A stretch of DNA of 64,000 bases, from positions 15,648,001 through 15,712,000 of the forward strand of contig CM070626.1 in the NCBI GenBank assembly GCA_036346255.1, given 5' to 3'. Of the stretch, positions 46,293 through 56,392 are shown in pieces; positions within the stretch are counted from its first letter, which is position 1, and every line of letters begins with the position of its first letter. This DNA comes from Ampelocalamus luodianensis. Its lineage: Eukaryota > Streptophyta > Magnoliopsida > Poales > Poaceae. A model generated the notes under the pieces. That model did no database searches. It worked only from the letters and a program-made list of their open reading frames with translations, and was not told the DNA's origin. The position numbers were made by a program, and so were the translations under genes.

Positions 46293-46499
46293 CAAACATC
46301 TGTATTCTGTAACCATTGCGAATCAATGGATGTGATCGCGGCCATTAGCGCCGTAACGAAAGTGATCAATACGTAGTACAGATAAAAGACCTGATTAACC
46401 GGTGCTTTATTAGCGTTTTGGAAATTAAATATGCACTTGTGGTACCACGAGCAGTTGCTGGCTGGGACCCCACGTCACACAGCCACTGTTGAATAATAC

Positions 46500-46622
46500 T
46501 GTTAAGGATATAAGGGTATTTGTGATATTTCCTATTGTATTAGGGTTTAGACTTGTGTCCCTTTGTACCTTATATATATTGTCTATTAGGCCTCTGAATA
46601 TATACATATAATATTCATAACA
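46500..46622 (+). repeat. 5' LTR of the small element
   Basis: It contains tatatatatt at about 46571-46580, a candidate TATA. It matches 47990-48112 with about ten differences. Confidence 0.92.
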
Positions 46623-46636
46623 TGATATCAGAGCCA
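46623..46636 (+). other. Primer-binding site of the small element
   Basis: TGATATCAGAGCCA matches the complement of initiator tRNA-Met except at the third base. Confidence 0.85.
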
Positions 46637-47989
46637 ATATTAGGGTTTACAATAGCCGCCGCCTCCTAGCCGCTGCTCGTCATCCGCTGCGCGCTGCCCC
46701 TAAGAGGAGCTATCTCTGCTCCTAGGGGCGACCTCTCGTCGCAACTCTGTTCCGCTGCTCCCGACATCCCGACGGCGCACCTACGGGCCTCGATCTGCCG
46801 GCGTCGCTTCTTGCTTGGAGGTCGTCTCCGTGCTTCATCTTCATCGCGTAGCCAAGGTCGTTGGTGCTCGACCTCGCCGTCTCTGCCCGACGTCGCACGA
46901 CCCTCGACCTCCTACCGCTTGTCCCGAGCTCCTGCCGCCGGACGCCTGTGGGTTCGTCTCCCGCTTTGGGCTTGCCTCTGCCTTGAGCTCCCGCCGCCGA
47001 TTTCCCGTGGGTTCGCGTCGCCTCTCCCTCACGCCGGATATGCTCCCGCTGGTAGCCGCACTGGATCTTCTTCGTCGCCCGAATCCGCTCGAAGCAATCA
47101 AGTCCGCTCGAAGCCTTTGGTGCCTCTGGTCTTCCACGTTGCTGGTCTTCAGATCTGGACTTGATTGCTTGCACTGGTGTTACTGCTCCTCTTGGTCTTA
47201 GTAATGTTACTGCTCTTGTCTTGATTGGATTGATTGCTTGCTATTGGTGCTGCTGTCGCTTCTTCGGACTCATGTGCTCTCGGTTGAGTTGACTCGTGCT
47301 GCTGCTGTCGGTGGATATTTGGGCTACTGATGGAGTTGCTTCAAGCCAGGGAGATGCACCGGTACTTGCTGGTTGGATGAGAAGATGGGTCTTCTGCTAC
47401 TGCTGCTGCTAGTATCTGTTGCTAGCTATCTTTTGAGTTTTTTGTGTCGTTTCTTCCGCTGCGTCCATCCAAATCCGCACCATTCTATTTTTGAGTTCGT
47501 CTAAAACATGCGAGTCCCCAAATTTATTGTTATTCTAAGAAGCATAGGAATTTCTTTTGCATAGCAGCAGCCACTGTTCTTTTCTTCGAGCTGCTGCAGA
47601 TCCACCACCCCAAGCTTTTAAGACCACCGCGTTTCTGTGTACTGCGTCTCTATTGCGCTTCTTGTGCACTACGCCGCCGTCATCTTGGGCTTCGATTTGC
47701 GCCATCATGCTTATATCTATTTCTATTCGGCTTGATTTGACAATTTTCTCTATTTTTGTCGGTTTCATCATCATCTTCGTCATGTTGTCGCGGTCGACTT
47801 TGCTCCCGTACCTTGTGCTTTATGGGCTGTCGCACGACCTCGGATGGGAGGAGATCTTTTATCGACATATTTTCCAAGAGCTGCATGCTACGGCGATATT
47901 ATCAAGACTCAGACTTTGGATTTTTCATAGTTTAGTGTCAACCCTTTCCAAATGCAATGCTATTGCATACGCCTTACATTTGAGGGGGT

Positions 47990-48112
47990 TGTTAAGGATA
48001 TAAGGGTATTTGTGGTATTTCCTATTGTATTAGGGTTTAGACTTGTGTCCTTTTGTACCCTATATATATTGCCCATTAGGCCTCCGAATACATACACAAA
48101 ATATTCATAACA
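47990..48112 (+). repeat. 3' LTR of the small element
   Basis: It has the same ends as the 5' LTR, preceded by a purine-rich gaggggg tract at 47982-47988. Confidence 0.92.
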
Positions 48113-50363
48113 GATACGACAACATTTGAACTTTAGGTATTTTTTCTCTAATGTTGAGATTTGATCTTTATTAAATAGCACACTACAAAAATCCCTTACC
48201 ATAGACATATAATTAATTGAATTTCAGATCCAACATGATCCCCAACAGCTGGTGTATGATACAGTGGTGATAACATGTGGAACATGTTTGATTCCTCTAA
48301 CACACACTAATTTCAACAGGGGTTTGATAATTATATGCAGTGTGTTAGACTTTTATCAGTGTGGTGGTAAGAAAACTGCATGATCCTAATATTATGTAGA
48401 ATATTCCAACTTCTGGTTCATTATTAATCTGCAACGAAGTCCTATACGGGTCTGAGAGTTGGCAGATTTATTCTATAGACTAGCTTCTTTATTATTTGCC
48501 TAAGTTTTGATCCAATTACCCATACCATATTTTAAATAATTTGGATCATTAAACTTCAAGTTATAATTACACAACATATTTTCTTATGGTCATAAGTAGT
48601 ATATTCTAACAACATAAAACTATATGATGCTCTTCATAAACAAAAATATAATGATGGGATATAAAATATTTGACCACAGTTAATCTACACAGAAATACTA
48701 GATTCTCTTCTGGACTACAAATCTAGTTGAATCACCAAAATAATATAATTATTCGACAGGAATATTTATTGTTCAACAGGAACACCATATTTAATTAAGG
48801 GTAATAAATTATATGCCTGGTTTTAATTTGTAATGCCAAAATCAATATGGCCAAATTTAGATCATTCAGGTTCAACAAAATTCAATAGGTCATTATATTT
48901 TATTTTGGGAGTTATATTTACTTCAAGCAAGTGACATGGTTTCTGGTGGCGATGTAGTTGCAGACCACATTTACCAATTATGCATATGTCATTCCTGATG
49001 TGTATGACACACTTCGGTGCGTAGCCAACATGGCATATGTGCAACTGCGTTAAGCGGCCGTCGGTTTGCCGTGTGCATTCCCGCATGCAGTGGTTAACAT
49101 ATTGCTGAAGGCACAAATCAATTGCTCTTCGTGGGTTGCAATTATTGTAGTTGCCAATAGCATGACTATAGGCAATGGCGTAAATGTCCTTATCCATATC
49201 AACTGGATAAGGATAATAATCATGCAATTTTTTTATCTCCCGAAATTAACTCGATTAATTTTTGCTTCTTGCTTTGACCTAGGATTTGCCACTACGCCTA
49301 ACAGGATTCTTGTTTTGAATATTTTTCTATGCCTCTTAGGTTCCAATATCTCACACAAGCCTAATATCCTCCCCCTTTTCATACTAACTATAAAAATCCC
49401 AAGTGATAGCATGTGCATCGGGCATTTTCTTGAAATCAACTCGAAGTTTTAGCAAAGATTTGCAATCATAATTCAACAGGAGTACAAATTTGTTGGCGTG
49501 AAACCAATATGCACTTTGTAACATTCTGCTTATGTTCTTCAGTGTGGTGGAGGATAGTATTATATAGACTCCAAGTCTTAGGGCGTAAGTTTTTTGTACT
49601 TATTTGAGGAATATGGTGTTTTCTAGGCAAAGTGATCCATCAGATATCAACATATGATTAGGCTTGTTCTAGTGCAACTGAGAAAAATAGTTTCTCTTTA
49701 ACCATCTAGGCATCCGTGCACTACAAGCTAGTGAATTGAGGCTTATTAGATATCAAGAGTATATGCCCAATATTTTGTTAGCAAGGCATGACAAAATATT
49801 TTCAATTTTTGGGCATACTGTTTATAAAGTTTATTCCATACAAGATTAATTATTTTACTACAAGTAAAATATGCTACTCGCAATATGTTCTATTAAGTAT
49901 AGTTAATCAACTATTCAACAGAAGATAAGGCTATAATAGAACAACTTATACCATTATTTTATTTATAGCATATGGGAAATAACAATCTAATGCATAAGGT
50001 TTCATCCTGAAGCAAAAGATAAGAGATGTTCATCATGAGCAGAACCAAGTTCTTTAGGAGTTAAATCTATACTACTAATGCAACTCGTGCAAAAAAGCGA
50101 TATCTTTAAAAAGCTAATGGATAACTAGGAGATTTCTATAGGTCTCCATAAAACATACCATGGGCTTATCGTTGCCTTTGATTTCACCTATTTATCAATC
50201 AAACTAGCATTTGGTAACTTCTAATTACATAGCCTTAGTCAAGAGATAACACGGTGTAGGGCAGTTACACCCATTTATGGACTTCTAGTCCTAGGTATGT
50301 GTGCCATGCAGGGGCACAATTTGCTTTTACAGACGTTCTTTTAGAGAAAACCATAGAGCCAAT
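48113..50363. other. AT-rich decayed region, partly Copia relic
   Basis: The end nearest 50363 continues the Copia gag relic on the minus strand. A possible polypurine tract (sense AAAAGGGGGAGGATATTAGG) is near 49360-49380. A Cys-rich open stretch of 121 codons on the minus strand (48862-49227) has nine or more cysteines, but I recognise no domain and do not call it a gene. The rest is AT-rich with no identifiable feature. Confidence 0.4.
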
Positions 50364-50922
50364 TGTAACACCCCAGCCCCACACAAGCCTGGAATGCTAC
50401 TAAGGTAACCTTACACAAATATAATCTAAGGCAATTTACTAAATTTCGGCAGAACCTTTTTTATATTTCTAACTTCACAGGGGTTTCAACAGATAAAAGG
50501 GTTTTATAACTAAATATTGTAACATTCAAAATCATCAATAAGCGAACAGGAACTTGCTAATCAACTAAACAAATCCTCAAGCATCCAACTATGCTACTCA
50601 TCATCATTACAAATAAATCAATGCGGAAACATAATCATGAAAAATCCTTTAAGCAGTTGCTTAATTATTAAGGCATAGTCTGAAAATTAAGGTTCATGGC
50701 AGTGTGCGTGAGATCATAATACTACTCCCTTCCATGCATGCTTTTCTTGCTCTGGGTACCTAAAACAACAAAGAAAGCAAGAGTGAGTCCACAGACTTAG
50801 CAAGTACATATAAAAGAACATAATTCAAATCACCACATCAGCATCCATTTTCAGAAGCACGACATTAAATCATTCCACATGCATATGCAATGCTCAAGGG
50901 TTCCTTCTCTTTATCTCTTTTT

Positions 50923-51121
50923 GCATTTTACTAGTAATGCAAAGTATGCAACCGTCGCTGCATACCCATGCCTATGCTCGCAAGCGCAGGGACCAATTGC
51001 CCAATACTCCACAAGTATTGGGGACCTCAAGCCTACACTCCACAGGTGTGGGGACCTCAAGCCCGTCACATACATGACGGGGACCTCAAAGATGTGCATG
51101 CTTGGTCATCACAAGACCAGG
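50923..51121. repeat. Serial hairpin cassette in the solo LTR
   Basis: Seven consecutive short inverted repeats occur: GCATT/AATGC, GTATGC/GCATAC, CCTATGC/GCGCAGG (imperfect), CCCAATACT/AGTATTGGG (51000-51022), CCTACAC/GTGTGGG (one wobble), CCCGTCA/TGACGGG and CTTGGTC/GACCAGG (one wobble). Most are followed by ggacctcaag. Loops are 5-10 nt. Confidence 0.85.
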
Positions 51122-52179
51122 CCTCAACATGATATCAATATGCATATGCACCATCTCTATTCAGCATCAAAGTACCAAAGGCAATAACAACATTCATGAA
51201 TAAAGCATAGCCATACTTTGAACATTCACAACTCTTATTATGCACACTTGCCAACAACCATATGACACTAACATGCATCAAACACGCATTCATGTCCAAG
51301 CAATCACAAACAAGGTAACAACGATGCACTTGTTTCAACCGTGCGGGAACGAAGGACGCGAAGAGGGTGCCGCCTCCGGAACTAGTCCCACGCCTAAATT
51401 CATTTAAGAGAATGATAAGACAACAGTAATAGACCAAACAAACTATAAGAGTAAACACGAACTCGCAATAGTTCCTTTAGCGCGAACCCAACTCCAATTC
51501 CTAAATATTGTTCTGTCCCCTCTCATAACTTTTATTACAGGAGTCAAAATGAGGTGTTCTTAGACTTCATTGAAAGGTTATCAAATTCCCCAACTAAACC
51601 TAGTTGGTGAGCCTCCCTGATTCGACCATCTAATATCCTTTTTAAGCTGATTAACAAAACATCAATTTCACGTCAAGTTCTCTGGACAGAACACTAAAAC
51701 TATCATAACTTTCAGCTCGTTTGTCAAACTTTTGTGTTCTTGTGCTTCCCTGAAAGATACAAGAATTATATACAACTTTTGTTATACTGAGATCCTCTAA
51801 TTCTCCCTTTAATTGATCGCACAAGTCAGATTACTAAAACCTGTCAAAATACTGACAGATTCGCAGAACAGTCACACTAATAATTTCATAACTTTTGCTA
51901 CAGAGGTCCAAAAAATACGATCTAGCACTTCATTGAAAGCTACTGACGTCCTCTACAACTTTCGAGGAGATGCCTAAGACTGAATCCGCACTTAACTACA
52001 TCAAAACGTCCCTATAACACGATCTGTCCTAAGGAGACAGAAATACCGACATTGATTAACTATCCAAAAACACATCGGATCAAAGGGGAATTGAGGTTAC
52101 CCTTGAAGAATCGCAGGGAGATGACGAACCACCCCTACAAAGAAGATCCTCTCCCTCTTCCCCTCCTCTTCCTCTTCCT

Positions 52180-52212
52180 CTTCTTCTTCTTCTTCTTCTT
52201 CTTCTTCTTCTT
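52180..52212. repeat. (CTT)n microsatellite
   Basis: Eleven uninterrupted CTT units follow a longer imperfect CT-rich tract starting near 52149, within the solo LTR. Confidence 0.95.
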
Positions 52213-52740
52213 GGCTGGCAGAGAAGGAGACAAGGAGGCGGGGGCGATCTGTTCACGTGGGTATCAGATGGCGGCCTCTGTAGCACGCAATGCTACAGTA
52301 CCACCCCTAGGGTTTCCCCCCTCTTTTTATTGGTGGCCGACCCCTCCTGGGCCAAAGCCTGAGGTCCAGGTTGTCGAATAATTGCATAAACCCCCTCTAA
52401 TCCTCTGTTAATTCTATTTTTTTTCTAGTTGGTTCTTCTCTCTAATTCTTTCTTTTCACTTAAATAGACTTGGGGTATTACACCAATGGATCATACTTTG
52501 TCACCACGTAGTCATTCTGAATGGTAGAGTAGAGGTGGTACCTCATAAATTGCAAAAAAACATTTGCCTTTTTAGCAGAAGCAGGGTAAGGTATGCTAGT
52601 GGTAGGCTCGGCAGTTGTATGACATAGAGAAAACCAAGGTGATATAGTTGCTGCCATTCAGGGCAAACAAATTTCCATTTAGTGATGTCTAACATGTCCC
52701 GCATAATTCATGCAATTTTCTATGTTTACAGTAGGTAAAG

Positions 52741-54019
52741 CATTTTAAATGCATGAAACGACTGCAAAATACTAAAGATTAATTTTATCTATTCAATAGA
52801 TAATGTTATACATTTCCTAGAATTTTTCTAGTATTTTTTGGGATTTTCTAATAATTTTAAGGTCTAGGAGCAATTTTAAGAATTACTAAATCAATTAATT
52901 AATTTTCCAAAACACATAATACCAGGAAAAATAAACCATAAAAAATATGATGCTTCCAAGGTGAACTAGGTCTAAGATTTCACAAATTAATGGAAGGTCA
53001 TATACCTTAGAAATTCAATTCCTAGGATTAATTTAAGGTTATCGCATGAACAAGAATAATATTAAAGCAAATAACCATAAGACGAGGGTCTAAATTACAA
53101 AATAATCGTAGAACATATTGATCTGTCGCAAAAAAACGGATTCTCGAAGGGCTATTATCAAAGAATATATAAAACTCCGAAATCCCTAGGAATTTCCTGA
53201 AACTCCAAGGGGTTTCCGAGAAATATCCTTATTCGCAAATTGTCCTTGCATTTTTCTGAAAATACGAGGGTCTTTCCGCAACAATCCCATACTGTGCCGG
53301 ATTTTAAAACCAGCCCAACTCAGCACAGCCCACCCGACAACAATCCCATGGTGCTCGCGTGGTGGGAGCACTCGACGAAAGGCGCGCGGGTGGCACGGCT
53401 TCTGGATGTGGAGACGCGACGACGTGGTGGAGCAGTGCGGTGGGCGTGCACGGGCGTTGTGGTGGCTCACTGCATGACGGGGTCGGCTATCTCCGGCGTA
53501 GTGCGGCTGGTGTGCACGAGCGCGGTGGTGGCTCATGGGGCGGCGGGGCCACTCAGCCATCTTGGGCACGGCGCGGCGTAGCAGGAGACAGAGGCGACGC
53601 GACGACGTTCGGGCCGGGCATTGCGAGGGTAGAGCGGAAGACGGCGACCATCCGAGGAAAACACGTGTACGGGCGCTACACGTGGAGGTGTAAGGTGAAG
53701 CCAGCTCGTGGCGGTGCATCCATGGCGCGACGGCGTGCAGGCACGGCAAGAGGCTCATGCAGCGGGGCGAGTGACACCATTGCTCACGGCGACACATCGG
53801 GGGCGCGGTGACCGGTGTCTGGCTAATGCGGCGATTGCCAATTTTTTCTCATTGTATGAACAATAATTGCTGAACACAAACAACGATTCATATGAAGTGA
53901 ACAATAAACCCTAGTAAAAAACCGATCCGATTGGATCTCGGTAATTAGCAAAATTAATTAATGGGATTAATCTAGCAAGAAAAAGATTAGAGTAATCCTA
54001 CCGACCGTTGAAGTGCATT
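52741..54019 (-). other. Leader of the older Copia relic, with GC-rich block
   Basis: The interval 52741-53285 is AT-rich and may include the start of gag. The interval 53290-53820 is GC- and CpG-rich, open for 203 codons in sense (53186-53797) with no recognisable domain, and holds a 65-bp tandem duplication (units at about 53437 and 53502). The layout parallels 44461-46016. Confidence 0.55.
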
Positions 54020-54250
54020 CGTGCTTACAACGTGTTGAATAATAGAATCCGTCGGTAGAATCTCTAGAACAATTATCGATAGAATATCAAGAACAATCAC
54101 ACAATTGAGAAGTAGTGTGTAGAGGAGAACCAATATCATTATTCATCTATCTATCTTGCACATGAGGGTCCTCATATTTATAGCCTATAGGGGTGAAAGC
54201 CCTCTAGAGGCGGTTTAGTCTTTTGCTCATAAAACCCTAGGTTTCATAAG
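54020..54250 (-). mobile_element. 5' LTR and primer site of the older Copia relic
   Basis: The plus strand reads cgtgcttacaacg (54020-54032), resembling the unusual primer site at 46017-46029, directly followed by an LTR start tgttgaataatag at 54033. A TATA block (atatttatag on plus) is at about 54174-54183, spaced as in the 262-bp LTRs. The outer end is estimated at about 54250. No matching 3' LTR was found. Confidence 0.6.
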
Positions 54251-54557
54251 AACCACAACTCGCAGAGCACCAAATACTTCACGTGTGTTGATATTTGTAT
54301 GAGGTCGAAGAGGATATAATAATTCACTAATCAAATGTTCCTCCAAGGGTATTAAAAATTAGAATATATATTCTGATATACATATATGTATTAAACAAGT
54401 AATTCTCACTAACTGTAATCAATGATATTTCTCTCTTCTTTCATGCATCCACATTACCCCAATTGTTAACAACCTTTGAATGAAAAATGACTGTCATAGA
54501 TGTTCTCTCATTTGCATTGTCTTGTAATTCTTTTAGGCTCTATCATTTTCACTTTGA
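54251..54557. other. AT-rich spacer
   Basis: Nothing recognisable lies between the Copia relic LTR and the Pack-MULE target site. Confidence 0.5.
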
Positions 54558-54566
54558 TTTATTCAA
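54558..54566. repeat. 9-bp MULE target-site duplication, left
   Basis: The word tttattcaa here is repeated exactly at 56172-56180, on the other side of the inverted repeats. Confidence 0.93.
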
Positions 54567-54690
54567 GGAATAAGTCCAGTTTACTCTCTCCAACTATTAC
54601 AAAAATCTGGTTTACCTCGTGAACTACAAAATCGGTTATTTAACCCCCAAACTTGCAAAATCCGGTAACTACACCCTCAGGCTGGTTTGA
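54567..54690 (+). repeat. Pack-MULE left terminal inverted repeat
   Basis: It shares ccagtttact, ctccaactat, gaactacaaaatcggttatt and aaatccggt words with the reverse complement of the right end. Confidence 0.9.
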
Positions 54691-54823
54691 AGTAGTGGTT
54701 TTACACACATAGCAGTGATTTTGCTGACTGAGAGAGACGGAAAAGCCACCATCTTCTTCTTCGAACACACCTCCTGACTCTCTTCTTATCTCCCGTGGAT
54801 CCCCTTGCTCCTTCCTCCATGGC

Positions 54824-55757
54824 GCGAGAGACCTCCGGGTTCTTGACCTCTACAACAACGACCTCACCAGCCCGCTCCCCATGGAGGTCGTGCAGATGCT
54901 GCAGCTCCAGCACCTGCACCTCAGCGGCAACTTCTTCTCCGGTGAGATCCCTACGAAGTACGGGAGGTGGGGGCAGCTACAGTACCTCGCCGTCTACGGG
55001 AACGAACTATCCAGCAAGATCCCGCCGGAGCTGGGGAACCTAACGAGCCTCAGGGAGCTGTACACTGGGTATTACAACAGTTACTCCTGTGGGCTCCCGC
55101 CGGAGCTGGGGAACCTGACCGAGCTCGTCCGGCTGGACGCTGCGAACTACGGGCTCTCTATGGAGATTCCGCTGGAGCTTGGGAAGCTGCAGAATCTCAA
55201 CACGCTATTCATGCAGGTGAACGGCCTCACCGGCAGCATACCGTCGGAGCTGGGGGTATCTTAAGAGCCTTAGTTCTTTGGACTTGTCGAACAATGCGCT
55301 CACCGACGAGATACTAGCGAGCTTATCTAAGCTCAAGAACCTGACGCTGCTCAACCTGTTCCGGAACAAGCTGCGTGGTGACATCCCCGACTTCGTCGGT
55401 GACCTGCCCAGCTTCGAGGTGCTGCAGCTGTGGGAGAACAACTTCACCAACGGTGTGCCCCGCTGCCTCGGCCGCAACGGCCGACCTCCAGCTGATCGAC
55501 CTGTTGTCGAACAGGCTCACCGGCACGCTACCGCCGGAGCTCTGCGCCGGGGGAAAGCTAAATACGCTCATTGCGCTCGGCAACTTCTTGTTCGGTGCCA
55601 TCCCTAAATCCCTCAGCGAATGCAAATCTTTTGAGCCGCGTCCGTCTGGGGGAGAACTTCCTGAACGGCTCGATTCCGAAGGGGCTCTTCGAGTTGCCAA
55701 AGCTGACGCAGGTTGAGCTGCAAGATAACCTCCTCACCGGTAATTTTCCGACCGTGG
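54824..55757 (+). pseudogene. BAM1/CLV1-type LRR receptor-kinase fragment, captured
   Basis: Translation from 54824 gives LRVLDLYNNDLT, then LQHLHLSGNFFSGEIP, GRWGQLQYLAVYGNEL, PPELGNLTSLRELYTGYYNS, LDAANYGL, LQNLNTLFMQVNGLTGSIP, DLSNNALT, LTLLNLFRNKLRGDIPDFVG, LEVLQLWENNF-like, LTGTLPPELC, LGNFLFGAIP, LGENFLNGSIPKGLF and LTQVELQDNLLTGNFP. These are consecutive LRRs of the extracellular domain of BARELY ANY MERISTEM-type receptors (CLE peptide receptors in meristems). Three frameshifts occur, near 55257, 55487 and 55628, so no continuous protein results. Signal peptide, transmembrane segment and kinase are not included. No intron is visible, as expected for this part of BAM genes. Confidence 0.92.
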
Positions 55758-56044
55758 TCCGCGGCGCCAGCCACTGGAGGCATGCGAGCGCGCAGGACGA
55801 CGGAGGCGGCGCAGGGAGCCGGGACTGGGCCGGCGGTCAGAGGAGAAGGCACCATGGCGCAAGCTTCGGTGGAGAGCAAACTTCAAGAGGTAGAAATGTA
55901 GATTGGGGAGGGAGATAGAATGAGGAATGGGATAAAGGAAGGGAGAGGAAGAAGAAAGAAAACCAGGAGCGCCACGTCCACCACTCAGTGTGATATGTCA
56001 GTAAAACCACTTCAAATACGGCCATGTTAGCAAAATCATCCATT

Positions 56045-56171
56045 CAAACTGGTCTGAGGGGTTTTTTGACCGGATTTCATAAGTTTATGGGGTTAAATAA
56101 CCGATTTTGTAGTTCAGGGGGGGTAAACAAGACTTTTCTGATAGTTGGAGAAAGTAAACTGAACTTATTCC
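56045..56171 (-). repeat. Pack-MULE right terminal inverted repeat
   Basis: The reverse complement starts ggaataagttcagtttac and follows the left repeat with about 80-85% similarity. The TSD follows at 56172-56180. Confidence 0.9.
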
Positions 56172-56235
56172 TTTATTCAAAGACCAACAAATTGATTTTT
56201 ACAAATTCCTGCTGCTAGGCTACATGTGTGTATCC

Positions 56236-56392
56236 TGTTGAGAAACCCTTGATAAAGGGGTTGATGGCATAATACCGAAACTACCCCTAGTGGGTTTAGT
56301 CTATAAATAGGACCTCCCTTGTACACAAAAAGAGATCAATCAATCAATAAAGAGGTTCCTCCGTATTGTGTCTCCATATATTGCTGTCTATT
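56236..56392 (+). mobile_element. Start of an LTR cut by the LARD-like insertion
   Basis: It begins tgttgagaaaccc and has a TATA box, tctataaatagg, at about 56310-56321, then transcribed-type sequence with aataaag at 56347-56353. This is the layout of a 5' part of an LTR on the plus strand. It stops at the insertion point 56393, and the rest presumably lies beyond the window. Confidence 0.55.

Larger units (their letters stand above)
46500..48112 (+). mobile_element. Small non-autonomous LTR retrotransposon (123-bp LTRs)
   Basis: Two 123-bp LTRs (46500-46622 and 47990-48112) start tgttaaggatataagg and end attcataaca. The left one is followed by tgatatcagagcca, a tRNA-iMet primer-binding site with one mismatch. 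The right one is preceded by tttgagggggt, a polypurine tract. Flanks aatac and gatac match at 4 of 5 bases. The 1367-bp interior lacks gag and pol motifs, so the element depends on another for movement. LTR length fits TRIM/SMART elements, although the interior is long for that class. Confidence 0.92.
50364..52482 (-). mobile_element. Gypsy-type solo LTR (Del/Tekay-like), 2.1 kb
   Basis: The sequence starts tgtaacaccccagcccc and ends ttggggtattaca, with perfect TSD ccaat at 50359-50363 and 52483-52487. It belongs to the same family as 56393-59038, sharing the gcctggaatgctactaa start, a splice-like block, the hairpin cassette and a CT-rich end. No interior remains, so it is a solo LTR. It is more distant from the pair at 56393/62967 than those two are from each other. 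Open frames inside are LTR noise. Confidence 0.93.
50240..52740 (-). pseudogene. Copia gag relic, interrupted by a solo LTR
   Basis: Minus-strand reading of 52740-52483 gives FLQFMRYHLYSTIQNDY followed by VVTKYDPL. It continues on the other side of the solo LTR, from 50363 downward, as ALWFSLKERL and then LGLEVHKW-like sequence. Together these match the gag block of short-LTR Copia elements (a DPLALWxxLKER pattern) once one copy of the 5-bp duplication is discounted. Frame breaks occur on both sides. This ties 50363 and 52483 together as one older element whose 5' LTR is near 54033. Confidence 0.75.
54567..56171 (+). mobile_element. Pack-MULE carrying an LRR receptor-kinase fragment
   Basis: The ends ggaataag...cttattcc begin long terminal inverted repeats, about 54567-54690 and 56045-56171, with recognisable similarity extending inward to about 190 bp. 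The perfect 9-bp TSD (54558-54566 and 56172-56180) is the Mutator-like hallmark. No transposase is present. The interior is GC-rich and contains about 930 bp of BAM/CLV1-like LRR coding sequence followed by another GC-rich segment (55758-55990) of unknown origin. This is the definition of a Pack-MULE: a non-autonomous MULE with captured gene fragments. Confidence 0.93.

Noticed and set aside
46487..46499. tgttgaataata matching the relic LTR start at 54033, as its missing 3' LTR
   Set aside because: Similarity stops after 12 bases on both sides of the inserted small element, and nothing like the LTR body follows.
48181..48196. cactacaaaaatccc as a CACTA transposon end
   Set aside because: No matching inverted end or 3-bp duplication was found. 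A second cactacaag at about 49690 is in the same orientation, not inverted.
51000..51121. Hairpin series as a CRISPR array
   Set aside because: The sequence is plant LTR. The units are not identical direct repeats with unique spacers, and their defining feature is internal palindromes.
53186..53797. 203-codon frame as a host gene
   Set aside because: It is in the GC-rich leader block of the Copia relic, with a tandem duplication and no known domain. The opposite strand is open too.
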